A DNA stretch of 64,000 nucleotides from Oreohelix idahoensis (GCA_024509875.1 JAMPIV010022930.1:186001-250000); one strand, 5' to 3'. Shown: positions 22,620 to 34,053, numbered from the stretch's first letter. The notes: generated by a model from the letters alone, not told the origin. Program-made: numbers and translations.

Positions 22620-23095
22620 CTACAGAAATGAATTGTGGCGAAACACACTTCCAACTGTTTATTAATAGGTCCTTCGTATTTTGTGATGGAAAAAGTGACA
22701 CCATATCGAGGTACCATCATACGCTGGCCCTCAAACCATGTATGCACTGCTTAGACAGCGCAGATGTCCACCACATGAAATATGGTCACATACCCAAAGA
22801 TATTTTCTATGGACAACTGGCAGATGGCAAAAGAACAGTCGAGTGACCACAGCTGAGGTTTAAAGATGTGTTAAAAGAAATCTGAAGGCACTGGACATAA
22901 ATTAGAAATTTGGGAGGATAAAGCTGCAGATTCCACCAAAAGGAGGCACTCCCTACGGTCCCACCTCAGACTTGGCAAAAAGCTCTTACAACAAGCAAAA
23001 GAGAAAAGTACAAGCCAATAGGAACACCAGGCAAAACATACAGCTGAGTTTGACCCTTAAGGGGGCATCATCCACATAGTCAGTTATAATTGAAG
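22620..23095 (+). mobile_element. LINE 3' fragment (same family as 2320-3150), plus strand
   Basis: Recognisable by DIFYGQLADGKRT and the following degraded segment. It ends AAGGGGGCATC...CAGTTATAATTGAAG, matching the 2320 end of the other copy in inverse orientation. Frames are broken. Confidence 0.7.
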
Positions 23096-23177
23096 TAGGC
23101 TAATGTTGTTGACTATTCTCAAGCCTTGGATTTCCCTCTGTGTTTGTTTCTATCATTTGTGTGTTTAACTATTCCAG

Positions 23178-23245
23178 CCCAATGATTTCAAACAGCCCAG
23201 AAACATCGACAGAGACATTGTCAGACATCAGGTCAGATATCTTGG
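23178..23245 (+). CDS. Class I myosin (Myo1b-like), SH1-helix exon
   Basis: Internal exon, 68 nt, between ATTCCAG and GTAAGT. It encodes PNDFKQPRNIDRDIVRHQVR then YLG. It completes the RCIKPND motif begun by the exon at 9307 and includes the SH1-helix region before LLENVRVRRAGY. It ends two bases into the glycine codon; the exon at 24937 supplies the third base. A CAT/CAC repeat begins about 20 bases behind its donor site. Confidence 0.97.
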
Positions 23246-23263
23246 GTAAGTTTTCACTACTAA

Positions 23264-23545
23264 AAGTCATCATCGTCGTCATTGTCATCATCATCATCCA
23301 TTATCATCACCATCACCACCACCATCATCACCACCATCATCACCACAATCACCACCATCATCACCACCACCATCACCACCATCATCACCACCACCATCAT
23401 CAATACCACCACCATCACCACCATCATAAACCACCATCATCATCACCACCATCACCAGCACCATCTGCATTAGCACTACCACCATCATCATCCATTATCA
23501 TCATGATCATCTTCATCATCAACATCATCATCATCACTTTCTTCA
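23264..23545. repeat. CAT/CAC trinucleotide repeat
   Basis: About 280 bases of CAT, CAC and ATC triplets, with a purer CAC-rich core (23300-23470). Translation gives poly-His, poly-Thr/Ile or poly-Met/Val/Gly on the two strands; none of these is a real gene. It begins very close to the splice donor at 23246. Confidence 0.95.
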
Positions 23546-23569
23546 TTATCATTTCCCTTGTTTATTCTT

Positions 23570-23968
23570 CCTTTTGAGGAGGCAAAGAGTTTTATCAGAA
23601 TCAGACTAACAAACAAATGGGATGTAGAGCATTCAGGTCACACACAAAATGATGTATACTACCAGCTCAACAGAAGAGAACAAGTGGTAATCTTCAGACT
23701 CCGCACTGGCCACAACAGATTGGGATACCATCTATTCAACAAGCTAAAGATAGGAACTACTGATGAGTGTAACTGTGGCACTGATAAAATGACTGCTGAA
23801 CATCTGCTTCAAAGATACCCAACATATGTGGAACAGAGAAAGCCCATTTGGCCGACACTAGTACCATTCGTGGAAAAGCTCTACGGAGATGCAAATAGCC
23901 TCAGACTGACTACTGCTTTCTTTGAAAACTTCATGTGGACATCTGAGAGAATACAAAGAAGATGAAGA
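23570..23968 (+). mobile_element. LINE C-terminal fragment (CNCG family), longest copy
   Basis: An open stretch of about 130 codons with EEAKSFIRIRLTNKW, YYQLNRREQVVIFRLRTGHN and the cysteine/histidine motif CNCGTDKMTAEHLLQ. It ends TSERIQRR and a stop. This is the zinc-binding tail of a non-LTR retrotransposon ORF. It is 5'-truncated and inactive, but its frame is unbroken, so it is the best reference for the copies at 5795 and 7010. Confidence 0.85.
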
Positions 23969-24049
23969 ATTTCTCATAAATTTACTTCTCACAGTTAGAT
24001 TTTTTGTTGTTGTAAATAACCGCTAAGGAAATAGCCAGTCAGCTTATCT

Positions 24050-24290
24050 TTCAATCAGTACCCTTTAGCACCCCAAGGAGCATAGGCCTTCAACAAACAC
24101 ATACCAAGTCTCTCCTGTCCCGTGCCATCAACTCAAGTATCATTCTCATATCTGTCACCAGTTCTCTTGTCCAGTTTGTAATTTGGACTACCTCTGCCTC
24201 TCTCTCTTACCCTGGGGATTCCAGAACTAGGACTGCCTTGTGATACTATCAACATGACTACTGCCTCCCTGAGGCATGTTGTACAAGATG
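24050..24290 (-). mobile_element. LINE 3' end fragment (TTGA-tail family), minus strand
   Basis: CAATCAGTACCCTTTAGCAC then CCAAGGAGCATAGGCCTTCA, as in the other copies of this family. Non-coding remains of the ORF end and 3' UTR. Confidence 0.7.
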
Positions 24291-24499
24291 AATAAAAGGA
24301 GGTTGTTCACGAGGCTGGCAACCTCATCATGTAAAACAAATGGCTAAAGAGACTAGTGCTGCAGGAGCACATGCATGCTTTAATGCCAGGCTTCTTGCAA
24401 GAGCAAGAGCAGCTGTGGTGGTTCCATGCTCCATAAGGAGCAACATAGAAAAAGAAAAAGAAGAAGAGTATCCATCACATATTGGAAGATTTCATTTGT

Positions 24500-24745
24500 A
24501 AATGCCCCTATTCTATTTTCCCTTTCAGTCATTTCTGACTATAGGAGCGTACGCCCGAAACAAGTTTCCGTGGCACGAGGTTGGGCACTTAATGAGGTCA
24601 AAGCTGTTGCCCATGCATTATGCCCCTGCTGGCATAGTCAGAGGAACGGGCTGGCCGTTACAGTCTGACACCAATGCCCACCAGAAGAGAATAGCCCTGG
24701 TAGTTAATCTTTCACTTCAGGCATTCAAAGACAGTTTTCAACATA
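24500..24745 (-). repeat. LINE-related 3' segment
   Basis: CCCTTTCAGTCATTTCTGAC resembles the 3' end at 2320 of the second LINE family. The remainder is not clearly coding. Low certainty. Confidence 0.35.
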
Positions 24746-24753
24746 GTAACGAT

Positions 24754-24835
24754 TCGCTCCTGTAGCTAGGCGGTGGTGTTGTTCAGAAGGTCCTGGGTTC
24801 AATTCCCGGTAACCCTATCACTTCTGTTGTTTTTT
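24754..24835 (+). repeat. tRNA-like SINE head
   Basis: TGTAGCTAGGCGGTGG resembles an A box and GGTTCAATTCC is a perfect B box at normal spacing. No acceptor-stem pairing can be made and it runs into CTTCTGTTG sequence, so this is a SINE head rather than a tRNA gene. Confidence 0.5.
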
Positions 24836-24936
24836 CTGTTGTCTAGTCTTCTACTTCTTTATTTCTCACGAGTGCCTGAAACATACTTTTGTGTATTATT
24901 TATTTATTTACTTTCAACTTACTATCTTCTCCTCAG

Positions 24937-25153
24937 ACTGTTGGAAAATGTAAGAGTCAGACGAGCGGGTTATGCCTTCCGACAGGTCTATCCCCAGTTT
25001 TTGTTCCGCTACAAAATGCTTGCCCCAGAAACATGGCCGCAGTGGACGGGGGACCCTAAAGCTGGGGTCCAGAAGATTCTTGAAGCTCAGAACATCACCC
25101 AGGAGGAATTTGCATTTGGCAAGACCAAGATTTTCATAAGGAACCCCAGACTG
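24937..25153 (+). CDS. Class I myosin (Myo1b-like), converter exon
   Basis: The largest exon here, 217 nt, between CCTCAG and GTAAGT. It encodes LLENVRVRRAGYAFRQVYPQ, then FRYKMLAPETWPQW, the ITQEEFAFGKTKIFIRNPRL segment and the exon end. This is the relay/converter region; the RRAGYAFR and GKTKIFIR motifs are class I hallmarks. It ends in phase 0 and joins the lever-arm exon at 29824. Confidence 0.98.
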
Positions 25154-25184
25154 GTAAGTATTTTTAAATTGGCTGTGTCTTTTG

Positions 25185-25545
25185 TTTTGGAGAACAACAA
25201 AAACAAGTGAAAAGCTACAGACTTCTATAAATGGGTGCTTGCGTAGAATAGGATTGAGGTTGTATGACAAGATCACTAATGTAGAACTGATGACATGTGC
25301 CAGTGGAACAAGAGATGAGAAGATGCTGGAGATGGAGAAGGCACAAACTGAGGAAACTTGCTAATAGCATTACCAAGCAGTCCTTATTCTTGAAGACCAA
25401 GGAACGCATGGAGAAGACAACTGGAGACAGACATGATGAGGCTGAAGAACACATGGAAAAACCTAGAGCTGATGGCACGGGACAGGAAGACTTGGCATGT
25501 GTTTGTTGAAGGCCTATGCTCCTGGGGATGCTAAAGGATATTGAT
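25185..25545 (+). mobile_element. LINE C-terminal fragment (TTGA-tail family), plus strand
   Basis: It starts only about 30 bases behind the converter exon. Themes are FCRINGCLRRIGLRLYDK, ASGTRDEKMLEME and, at the end, GGCATGTGTTTGTTGAAGGC. Frame-broken. It is the same family as 17891-18870 and 30035-30600. Confidence 0.75.
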
Positions 25546-25547
25546 TA

Positions 25548-25862
25548 ATTTCTTCTTCTTCTTCGTTCGTCCTGAAAAGGACGTTGGTTGCGTTGTGTCC
25601 GTTTACAGTGAAGCTGCGATATTTGCACCTTTCAGCCGACACATCCGACTTCAGCACGGCATTTTTGGGACCTTAAGGTTAGCCTTCCCTCTTCGATCCC
25701 TACTCTCTCAGCAAGACTGCAGTGATGCAGCCTGTTTTCAGGACCACCACTTGGAGGTGGAGTAGGGTCTTGGTCAGCTCTGGTTCGCTGACCCTGACGC
25801 CAGCAGTCTAGCTATGTGTCGCTAACTGCATTTCTGACTGTTGACGCGTCTGAGGTCCCATT
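25548..25862 (-). repeat. SINE-like repeat family D, copy 2
   Basis: Near-identical to 21253-21575 and in the same orientation, including the GAA-type tail at the 25548 side. Followed by a short TTGA run (25860-25885). Confidence 0.8.
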
Positions 25863-25949
25863 GATTAATTGATTGATTGATTGTTCAAGGCCTTTATTGT
25901 TCCTAGACAACTTATGTATATTTAAAACACGTTAATTATTAAACATTTA

Positions 25950-26070
25950 TGAATAAAATCATCATTTTTCTTGTGTCACTTCCTGTGGAGTATAGAGCAA
26001 CCATGAAGCTGGTCCTCTGGCAAGAAGCCTGCGTTGAAGCATTTATGAAGCTGTTGCCTTGGTGGTTTCA
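25950..26070 (-). mobile_element. LINE-type 3' fragment
   Basis: AACCATGAAGCTGGTCCTCT and GCAAGAAGCC...CATTTATGAAGCTG on the + strand correspond in inverse orientation to 24350-24430. Short, non-coding. Confidence 0.4.
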
Positions 26071-27236
26071 TTAACTCTTTCAGTCTGTTGCGGGTCGATT
26101 GTTGTACATGTGTGGTTCCATTTTTTCTTAATTCTAGTTGAAGGTATATACCTTGCTTGATTATCATTATCCAATTGAGGGTCAACATAAATTGTTTCAT
26201 TGATTAATACATGTCCAAGAAACATTGGTTCCGTATGAACCTCATTACCATTAGTATTAACTTCTTATGAAAGAGAGTTCATCAGGCATAACAACAAGCA
26301 ACAATGTAAGTTGAAGCAACCAACCGCAACATGATTAACGTGGGTAAGTCCTTGGGTTGAGTCCAACATTTATTGACGATATAACGTACAAAGACATCAC
26401 GAGCATTATTCATTACAAGCATACATCTGCAATTGATTTCATTTAAATCCATACAATTTTCTCAGTCCGTGTCCAATAAATGAATTAATGTAGACAGAAT
26501 GTCATAGCTATATGCACGCGCGGTTGGGGATTCCAACAGCCGACAGTGAGCATATGAGTCTGGCGAATATAAATATTATGGACTGTTTAATAATCCTTCC
26601 TTAAATTCGGTTAGATACTAACCTTATCATTTCATCACTTTCACATAACGTTGGACTGACCCTGAGTCCTTACTTCGAAGTAAATATATATATATATATA
26701 TATATGCGGCAATACAATGCCCAACACTGGAAGGATATAGGACACGCCTTCACAGCTTGACGGTCAACGTAAAAAGGGTGTCGTATCTAAGTCACGGTGC
26801 GTGACCTATCAACGCTAACACGTCATAATTCGATCGTATACATAGCGTTCAGCAGACCGTGAATTATTAACATCATATTATATTAAATGCTGTCACCCTA
26901 AAAATTGCACACTGCCAACCATAGCAGACGACTTCAATAAAATACCGTAACACAGTCCCCAAGCAAAAAGCTGGGTTTGGTCCAACCAAAAATGGCCACC
27001 CCAGTGCTTTTTTATTGTTGTTGTTTGGAAAAAAACATTTTTAAAATTTCATATGCATAAATACGAGGTATTTAAAATGAAAGTACTTCCTGTCAGAAAT
27101 GACGTTTTGGGTTTGTTAAAATTAGAAAACAGCTCTAGAAAGGAGCAAAAGATACGAAAGCTGATTTAACGTTCATTGGGTCAAATGGGTCTGCAAGGAA
27201 GTACGATATTACGGCTTTTGGGACTTAAAGAGTTAA
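26071..27236. mobile_element. piggyBac-type MITE (third family)
   Basis: Left end TTAACTCTTTCAGTC; right end GACTTAAAGAGTTAA, i.e. the complement of TTAACTCTTTAAGTC. The TTAA target sites and the CTCTTT terminus are shared with the element at 3335-4401, but the interior (1166 bp) is different. It contains a short TA microsatellite near 26680-26704. No transposase. Confidence 0.8.
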
Positions 27237-28150
27237 GGGGAGGATTACATTGAAAAGCTATTTTCGTTATTAATCACAGGATTTCAATGAAAATACACAG
27301 ACTTAACCTACATCAATCATAGGTTTAACCTACATCAATCATGGATACACATAATGAAGAGTTTGATGGTAGTACATGTTGATGGTATTACATGATCGTT
27401 TGTCATGGAAATGGCCGCCATATTGGATTCTATTGTTCTATTTCAATTTCCTAAGCCTTTTTTATTTATTAATCTATCATTACCAAATTAAAGGAAAATT
27501 TTTATCATTATATTTTAAAACTTTTATCAGATTGGATTTTTGGTAACATAAGTAGATTTTGAGATATATAATTTTAAAGTTTGTCATCTATAAATAATCA
27601 CGATTGTTTCAAAATTTTACAACATTATTTGCAATAAATCAAAATGTTGATAAGATATCAAAAATTTTATCTGACAAAAGTTTTATTATCCTATGGAAAG
27701 TATTTGTGCCAAATCTGATATTGATTTACCAAAAAATGCGGAAGTTATAAGAACATTAGTAGCGTAAAAACAAGGTTCTGAGAACATCTAGATTCTCTTC
27801 ATAGGAAAAGCATCATTTCTGAAGAAAATACTATTTACAAAATTAAAATATACCTACTTAGAATTTGTTCTGACAAATAATTTTCACAGATTTATATTCA
27901 GGGAAATATAAACTATACGAGTATAGACTAATCCCAGTTTTCATGTTTCTGCTGTTTTGACTGAAAATTGCCTCCCGCTCCTCCCCTCACAAAAATAAAA
28001 ATTGTTTTGCATGATGAGGTTGTCAGCCCCATGCAAAACCTCATTTTAGTTACTTTGTGTGACAACATCTGTGGGTACAGTAGACCTGTTCTTTCTTTGT
28101 CTCTTCAACGACCCCCCCCTCAGGTACTACTTGTGGCATTATTGTGATAT
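27237..28150. other. No recognised feature
   Basis: AT-rich intron sequence, free of long ORFs, repeat ends or splice-bordered exons. Confidence 0.4.
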
Positions 28151-28154
28151 ATAG

Positions 28155-29633
28155 TGTCTCCAGATAGTGTATTCAATGTCTCCAGATAACATATTCAATG
28201 TCTCCAGATAACATATTCAATGTCTCCAGATAACATTTAGTGTCTCCAGATAGTGTATTCAATGTCTCCAGATAACATATTCAATGTCTCCAGATAACAT
28301 ATTCAATGTCTCCAGATAACATATTCAATGTCTCCAGATAACATATTCAATGTCTCCAGATAACATATTCAATGTCTCCAGATACTTACTTACTTAGTCA
28401 TTCCTCTTCTACCGTGAGGTGTAGAGGTTTGGAAGAGAGAGCGCCAGACTATCCTATCGGCTGTCTTCCTCCTGGCCTGGTTCCATTCTAGTCCTTGGCC
28501 CTTCAAAGATTGTCTAATGTTGTCCTCCCAGCGGACTCTGGGTCATCCTGGGGTCTGGATCCCTGGCTCTTAGTTTCCCATGCTTGTCGTGGTAGCCGAT
28601 CTTCTCCCATTCTGCAGACATGGCCAAACCATCTTAGTTGGGACTGTTCTACTTGGGTCTGCAGGGGTTTATAGGCCTTGACGTATTGTCTGGTTGCAGA
28701 CCATGTCTCTTCTTGTTACTTCAATCACCTTCCTCAGATACCTCATTTCTGAGGTTTGGATCTGGCTTTTGTGGGTTGTAGTCATTGCCCACGACTCGCA
28801 TCCATACGTCAAGAATGGGACATAAGTGGAGTGGTATACAGCCATCTTCGAATTCTTACCAACTTCTCTCTTGCTGAGGAATCCTCAATTTAATGGCTTG
28901 AAAAAGTCTCCCAGCTGCTGCTCTTTGGTAGCCAACTCTTCTTTGATGCCTCCCTTCCAGTCTATGACAGCTCCGAGGTATTTAAAGTGGTCGACCTGCA
29001 CCAGGACCTGTTCTCCCAGCTTAATCTGATGTCTTCTTTCTTCTCATGACATCACCATTGTTTTTATTCTAAAGCTGCTAGTGATCATCCCTCTCTTCTC
29101 CAGCTCTTCCTTCCAGACTTGCAGGTTGGATTGAAGATGTGCCTCTGATTTAGCAATCAGGGCAACATCATTAGCAAATGCCAGCTCTGAAATACAGACC
29201 TGTCTCATCTTCAAGTACCTCACTGAATACTTTCTTGTCCTCTCCTTACATGCCTTGATGACATCATCCATGAGGAGAATGAAAAGACAAGGTGACAGGA
29301 TATCACCCTGTATTACACCAGTGGTGGTCCTGAACTCTTCTGACTTACAGTTTGCCATCCTCACATAATTTCTGCAAGACTTGTAGAAGCTCTGTATAGC
29401 ATAGTTCAGAGGTGCTGGAATGTTCTTCCTATGTCTCCAGATAACATATTTAATGTCTCCAAATAATGTGTTGAGTGTCTCCAGATAACGTATTCAATGT
29501 CTCCAGATAACGTGTTGAGTGTCTCCAGATAACGTATTCATTGTCTCCAGATAACGTGTTGAGTGTCTCCAGATAACGTATTCATTGTCTCCAGATAACA
29601 TGTTGAGTGTCTCCAGATAACGTATTCATTGTA
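28155..29633. repeat. 22-bp minisatellite split by a LINE
   Basis: The unit is AATGTCTCCAGATAACATATTC (AATGTCTCCAG plus ATAACATATTC). The left block 28155-28384 has about 11 units and the right block 29431-29633 about 9. The right block contains the variants GTGTTGAGTGTCTCC and ATAACGTATTC. The LINE at 28385-29430 sits exactly between two units. Confidence 0.93.
28385..29430 (-). mobile_element. LINE (TAAG-tail family), 5'-truncated, minus strand, inserted in the minisatellite
   Basis: On the minus strand it encodes RT motifs GVIQGDILSPCLFILLMDDV and ELAFANDVALIAKSE, then, in other frames, the tail found intact at 55126-55792. The catalytic box reads FAND instead of F/YADD, so the RT is dead in this copy even apart from frame breaks. 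The 3' end at 28385 shows the complement of a TAAGTAAG tail. The flanking repeat unit ATGTCTCCAGATA is on both sides, so a TSD is plausible but cannot be separated from the tandem repeat. Confidence 0.88.
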
Positions 29634-29823
29634 ACCCTAAAAGTCAGTAGAAAACACTTTCGATTTTCATAATATTTCGATTTTTGAGTGTTCAGATTCT
29701 GGGTTCCCGACATGTAGTCCTATTCTTCTTTCTGTTTCTTTATTTATTTTTTTAAAAATCTCTCAGAGACCCCCATGGACTAAACGGGGTGTACTAATAT
29801 CTGTCTTTTTAAAATTATTCAAG

Positions 29824-29973
29824 CTCTTTGATATGGAAGAGCTGCGCAGAGAACGCATGCACCGCCTAGCAACTCTGATACGAGCCACGTGGTTGGGTTA
29901 CAAAAATAGAAAGTTGTACGAGCAAATGAAAACCAGCCAGGTTATCATCTCAGCAAGGTTTAGAGGATACTTG
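29824..29973 (+). CDS. Class I myosin (Myo1b-like), exon for IQ1 and most of IQ2
   Basis: Internal exon, 150 nt (50 codons), between TTATTCAAG and GTAAGT, phase 0 at both ends. It encodes LFDMEELRRERMHRLATLIR, which finishes the motor domain and begins the first IQ motif (ATLIRATWLGYKNRKLY). The second motif (IISARFRGYL) is completed by the next exon's AR. IQ motifs bind calmodulin-type light chains. The next exon is 26.1 kb downstream. Confidence 0.96.
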
Positions 29974-30034
29974 GTAAGTCTTCTTATCTTTGTCACCATT
30001 ATTGTTCTATTTTTACATTTATTTTTTTTTACAT

Positions 30035-30600
30035 TTATTGTTGGAGGGACAGACAGTGATATCAAACTAAGAATACAAAAAGCAAGAGGAGCTTTCATTG
30101 CATTGGGAAATATATGGAGATCAAGAGAAATCGGATCCAACATGAAAATAAGAATCTTCAACTCAAATGTAGTCAGTCCTATTGTATGGCTCTGAGACAT
30201 GGAGAACAACAAAGACAACAACCAAAAAGCTACATATTTTCATAAATAGGTGCTTGCGTAGAATAGAGGGATTAAAATGGTATGACAAGGTTACCAACGT
30301 GGAACTGAGGACAAGAACTAGACAAGTGCCAGTGGAACAAGAGATGAGAAGACGATGATGGCGATGGATAGGACACACACTGAGGAAACCTGTTGATGCC
30401 ATTACAAGGCAGTCCTTGTTATGGAACCCCCAGGGCAAGAGAGGCAGAGGTAGACCAAGAAGCACTTGGAGAAGAGAGCTGGAAACAGAGGTGAAAATGA
30501 TGAGAACGTGGAAAGAACTTGAGATGATGGCACGTGACAGGAGGACTTGGCATGTGTTTGTTGAAGGCCTATGCTCCTTTGGGAGTGGAGGGTTATGAAT
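30035..30600 (+). mobile_element. LINE C-terminal fragment (TTGA-tail family), best coding copy
   Basis: Themes: KARGAFIALGNIW, then (after frame changes) TRTRQVPVEQEM, WRWIGHTLRKP, GKRGRGRPRSTWRRELE and ELEMMARDRRTWHVF, ending EGLCSFGSGGL. It is the unexpanded counterpart of the minisatellite-bearing copy at 17891-18870. 5'-truncated. Confidence 0.82.
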
Positions 30601-30604
30601 GAAT

Positions 30605-30770
30605 TGTTCTATTTCTTTTACTTTTTTGATCGATGAATGATTGGACCTTTAGGGACAGTCGAGAACAAGGGCCACATAAAAGGTTTGGTGGAACTCTAGA
30701 AAGACATTATGCTGGCTATCAAACAGCTGCACCAGGGGCTTTGGAATTCAGGACAGTAATTTATCATTAA
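30605..30770. other. No recognised feature
   Basis: Short intron stretch between a LINE relic and a SINE remnant. Confidence 0.35.
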
Positions 30771-30801
30771 AAAAAAACAGTGGTAAAGGTGGTATGATAG
30801 C
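30771..30801 (-). repeat. 3' end of a SINE (family B), cut off by hAT copy 2
   Basis: Complement of ...ACCACTTTT-type tail with a run of A on the + strand. It joins conceptually to 53272-53345 if the transposon is removed; the intact copy at 54690-54930 shows the same order (CACTGCAGTAT, GGGACTACC, then T run). Short, so modest confidence. Confidence 0.5.
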
Positions 30802-30959
30802 CGATACGATACATGCCACACCTCAGAGATGAAAAACCTGTACAAAGACTGAAAAATGTATCAAAAGAGTTCATTCATGTAAAAATATATTCAATTAGAT
30901 GGTTCTGCACCATCATAGTGACATGCGCCTTTTGCCTTTTTAAGCATGTCTTCACTTGC

Positions 30960-32128
30960 TTTAAAACCTAAACAACAAGAGTTAGAATTTATTTTGCATT
31001 GTAGAAATGCTGTGACTATCATCATTTAGTCTATTTCTGCAGTCTGTGTGTATCTTTTTCATCATAGAGAAAGACCTCTCACAGTCAGCATTGCTGTGAG
31101 GCAATGTCAATAAGCATTTCACTATGACTGCCAGATTGGGAAATCTTGTATGACCAGTGCTAGTTTTCAGGCTAATTACGTCAAGCCATCATCATGTGAC
31201 GTATTCTTTCCAGAACATTGTCTCCATTACAGCTGCTCTGAACGCATCACGATTCTGGGCAAGTCGACCTGCATCAGCCAAAGACAAGTACGTCAAGCCA
31301 GTAGCTAGAAAAGCTTCCTTTTTGTCCAGCGTTCAAGCTTGAAATACATTCATCAGGCAGCAAACAGTAATCTTCAAATTCATCCTTTAACACCTCTTGG
31401 TCTAAATGTGGTGCAAAAGTGTTGTTGGCCAGCTTACAGATTGCTGTATATTGAACTGTCTTTAAAGGCTGAATCAAGAATTTTGATATCCTTAAGGAAT
31501 TCATTCTCAAATGGAAATTTATCCAACATCTTTTTCACAGCAGCAACATAAATGTTCCTCATATCTCTGAAAAATGAATTTCTCACTTGAGAACTTATAT
31601 CTAACTCTTCCAGTAGTGTCCTGTTGGACAGACCAACAGCAAGTGTATGGTCATCATGCTGTAGATCACGTTCAGCATACTTTAACAATCTTAGATCTTT
31701 CACCTCATTTACATATTTTATCTCTACAAATTTGACAATACATTTTCGTAGCAGACGGTCCATTTCATCCATCATACCACCTATTTGTGACTCATCTGCC
31801 TGAAACAATTTGTTAAATTCAGTTAACAGAGGTAGCACAAATTGGAGAAAATGTAGTCATCTGGGTCAGTGGTGATTTCAGTAACTGATGAATGTTTTTG
31901 ACACGGCATGGTTTCTCCATATTGTCGTGGCTCTCAAAGTATGAAGATAGAGCAGAATATTGATTTAAAATTCTGTCCACTACTTTCTGCAAAGAAAGCC
32001 AGTGAGTCTGGCAGTGCTTTAGTATGTCTATGCATCCACTCCTGTAAAGAGTTGAAACTCTCTGTATGATTTTTACCGTTTTGAGCTATGCTCAAAATGA
32101 TAGTAGATTTCTATCAAAAGGTCATCAA
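30960..32128 (-). pseudogene. hAT transposase, C-terminal half
   Basis: Minus-strand segments in order: HFEHSSKR, LKHCQTHWLSLQK-type region around 31970-32040, an open stretch 31434-31838 (PLLTEFNKLFQADES ... FFRDMRNIYVAAVKKML), then CKLANNTFAPHLDQEV, and finally NADCERSFSMMKKIH with RNRLNDDS near 31020-31120. The last is the conserved hAT dimerisation motif. Several small frame breaks interrupt it. The Gmr1-A insertion at 32128/40623 separates it from its N-terminal half. Confidence 0.82.
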
Positions 32129-33983
32129 TGTCACGTAGCGTTTAAAGGATAAGAGAATTATTTAGAGGAAATAATAGATCTGATGTGGAAGATTTGGCTC
32201 AAGGAATCCCTGCTGGGTTTTCCCACTTCCGAAGGGTGACGAAGAGGGTAAATTCTCCTAACTCGACAGGTCTGGAAAAGATTGTAAGGAGATATTTGGT
32301 CTCTCGCTACCGTCGTCCCCTTCTCAGTTATCTATTATTATTATTCTTTAAATTATATTATATTTTACGAGCCCCCCCTCCCTTATAAAGGAAGATAAAC
32401 ATAGACAATATTCAACATCTAATGGAAGGAACAAAGCGTGGGGTACAGTATATACACCCAATTGGTTTATTGCAATAAAGTGAATAGATGGTGAATGATA
32501 GTATTGTCGATGGAATTAGTGTCTGCTGTATGTATTATGTGTCTCACACTTCACGTGTTTTTCATCATGGATGACTAAACTTTGTGGCATTGATTAGGTG
32601 AGTTTCCTTTGTCGTGGACTTAGCTTTTCAGCCCCCGGCTGATAGTGAAGTGTGGTTAGTCTCCGGTCTCCTGACGTTGCCCCGGTAGGTCTTGAATGGT
32701 TCGGATTTGCCTTCTCTGTGCTCGACTCCGTATTCTGCGCTGAGATTGGACTGTCGTGCAAGGCTCCACCATAGACTGAAGACAAATACGACGGCTTCAT
32801 TAATTTTCTAGCTTTAGAAAGCAGTCTTTCCCTAAGCCGTCCCTCTGCCTGTCACCTCAGATTTTAGTCTCTAACATCATATGTCTAGAGTCTAATCTTG
32901 AATTCAAGTTTCTCCTGTCTGTCCTTTATTATATTACTCTGCCCCAGTGGCAGTATTATAATTCTTTAGACTGATTTATCGTCAGCTTAACCCGATGAAT
33001 TATTATAAATGTCAGTTAAACCCACCAAATTTATCATAGAAATGTCGGCAACAGTATTCTAGTTCTGTGCCTCTAGCCTAATCGTCATGTCATTATGATG
33101 AATTTAACAAATAATTGGACATCCGTGTTTTTTAGAATTGTCTGACAACATTATCACACACTTCATGTCTGGTCGCCTCGTCATATAATTTATAATGAAT
33201 ATATGTCACGGTCGGTCAACATTATCGTTAATATTAATTTCCGTTAGTCTAAACGTCGGGTCGAAAATAATCAAATAATATGGAAATTAATAGCTATATA
33301 TATATATATTCCCGTTATACATTATTATGAACATGTACATATCCCGTGGGATCATAAAATATACCCGATCACATGTGGCTGGATGTGATCGTAAAACAAA
33401 AATATGAATAAAGTAAACATACCAATCTTGCGTCGATTTTGCAATGTACTACACATTTCATCACATTATATTCTAGCGAGATTTCACTTACCTACTCAAA
33501 GATGGACGCTAACCCGCAATTAGACACGTGGCTTCAGTGCTTTTAATGCGAGAATTCGCCGATAATTGGGTTAGACCTAGCTGTCTCAAGGGTTTCCGGC
33601 AAGTGAAGATTGCCGTGTTTGGCGCACTTTTAGCGGGACATTTCCGCTTGGACACGTGATCCATAGCGTGCATCATGTGACATTAGCGTCAAATAAACGC
33701 TCCAATCAATAGCGTTAAAAGTCACGTGGGGTCTTCCTAAAGTGGCATAAACTGGTTTTATCAGCTTAAGCAGTCTTAAATTAAAACAGGTTCCTAGCTA
33801 CCGAGGTCATTGGTCAACAATGACGTCGTATCTAAAAATAGCGAGGAGAAAATACTGAATACTAGGAGAATTTTCCGCAAGTGACACTTCCCGGGACTTT
33901 GCGATCATGCATTGAGGATGAGAAAAAAAACGATGTCACGTAAATAATAAAAAAATGAAGAGAAGATTGGGCAAGTTGTCACA
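32129..33983 (-). repeat. 3' LTR of Gmr1-A (left copy)
   Basis: 1855 bp. On the minus strand it starts TGTGACAACTTGCCC and ends GCTACGTGACA. Nearly identical to 38772-40622. Differences are an extra or missing base in runs (for example AGTCTCCGG versus AGTTCTCCGG and GTGTTTTTTAG versus GTGTTTTTAG) and one AGG indel (GCGAGGAGAAA versus GCGAGAAA). Confidence 0.95.
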
Positions 33984-33998
33984 CAAGCCCCTCCTCAA
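33984..33998 (-). promoter_or_regulatory. Polypurine tract of Gmr1-A
   Basis: The minus strand reads TTGAGGAGGGGCTTG directly before the LTR. Normal position for plus-strand priming. Confidence 0.75.
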
Positions 33999-34053
33999 GT
34001 TTGACGTTCCGTCCAACTCCTCTTGTCCTGTCTTCCTCTTCTTTTCCAGTTTC

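Noticed and set aside
23140..23577. Poly-histidine ORF
   Set aside because: Translation of a CAT/CAC microsatellite behind a myosin splice donor. The exon ends at 23245.
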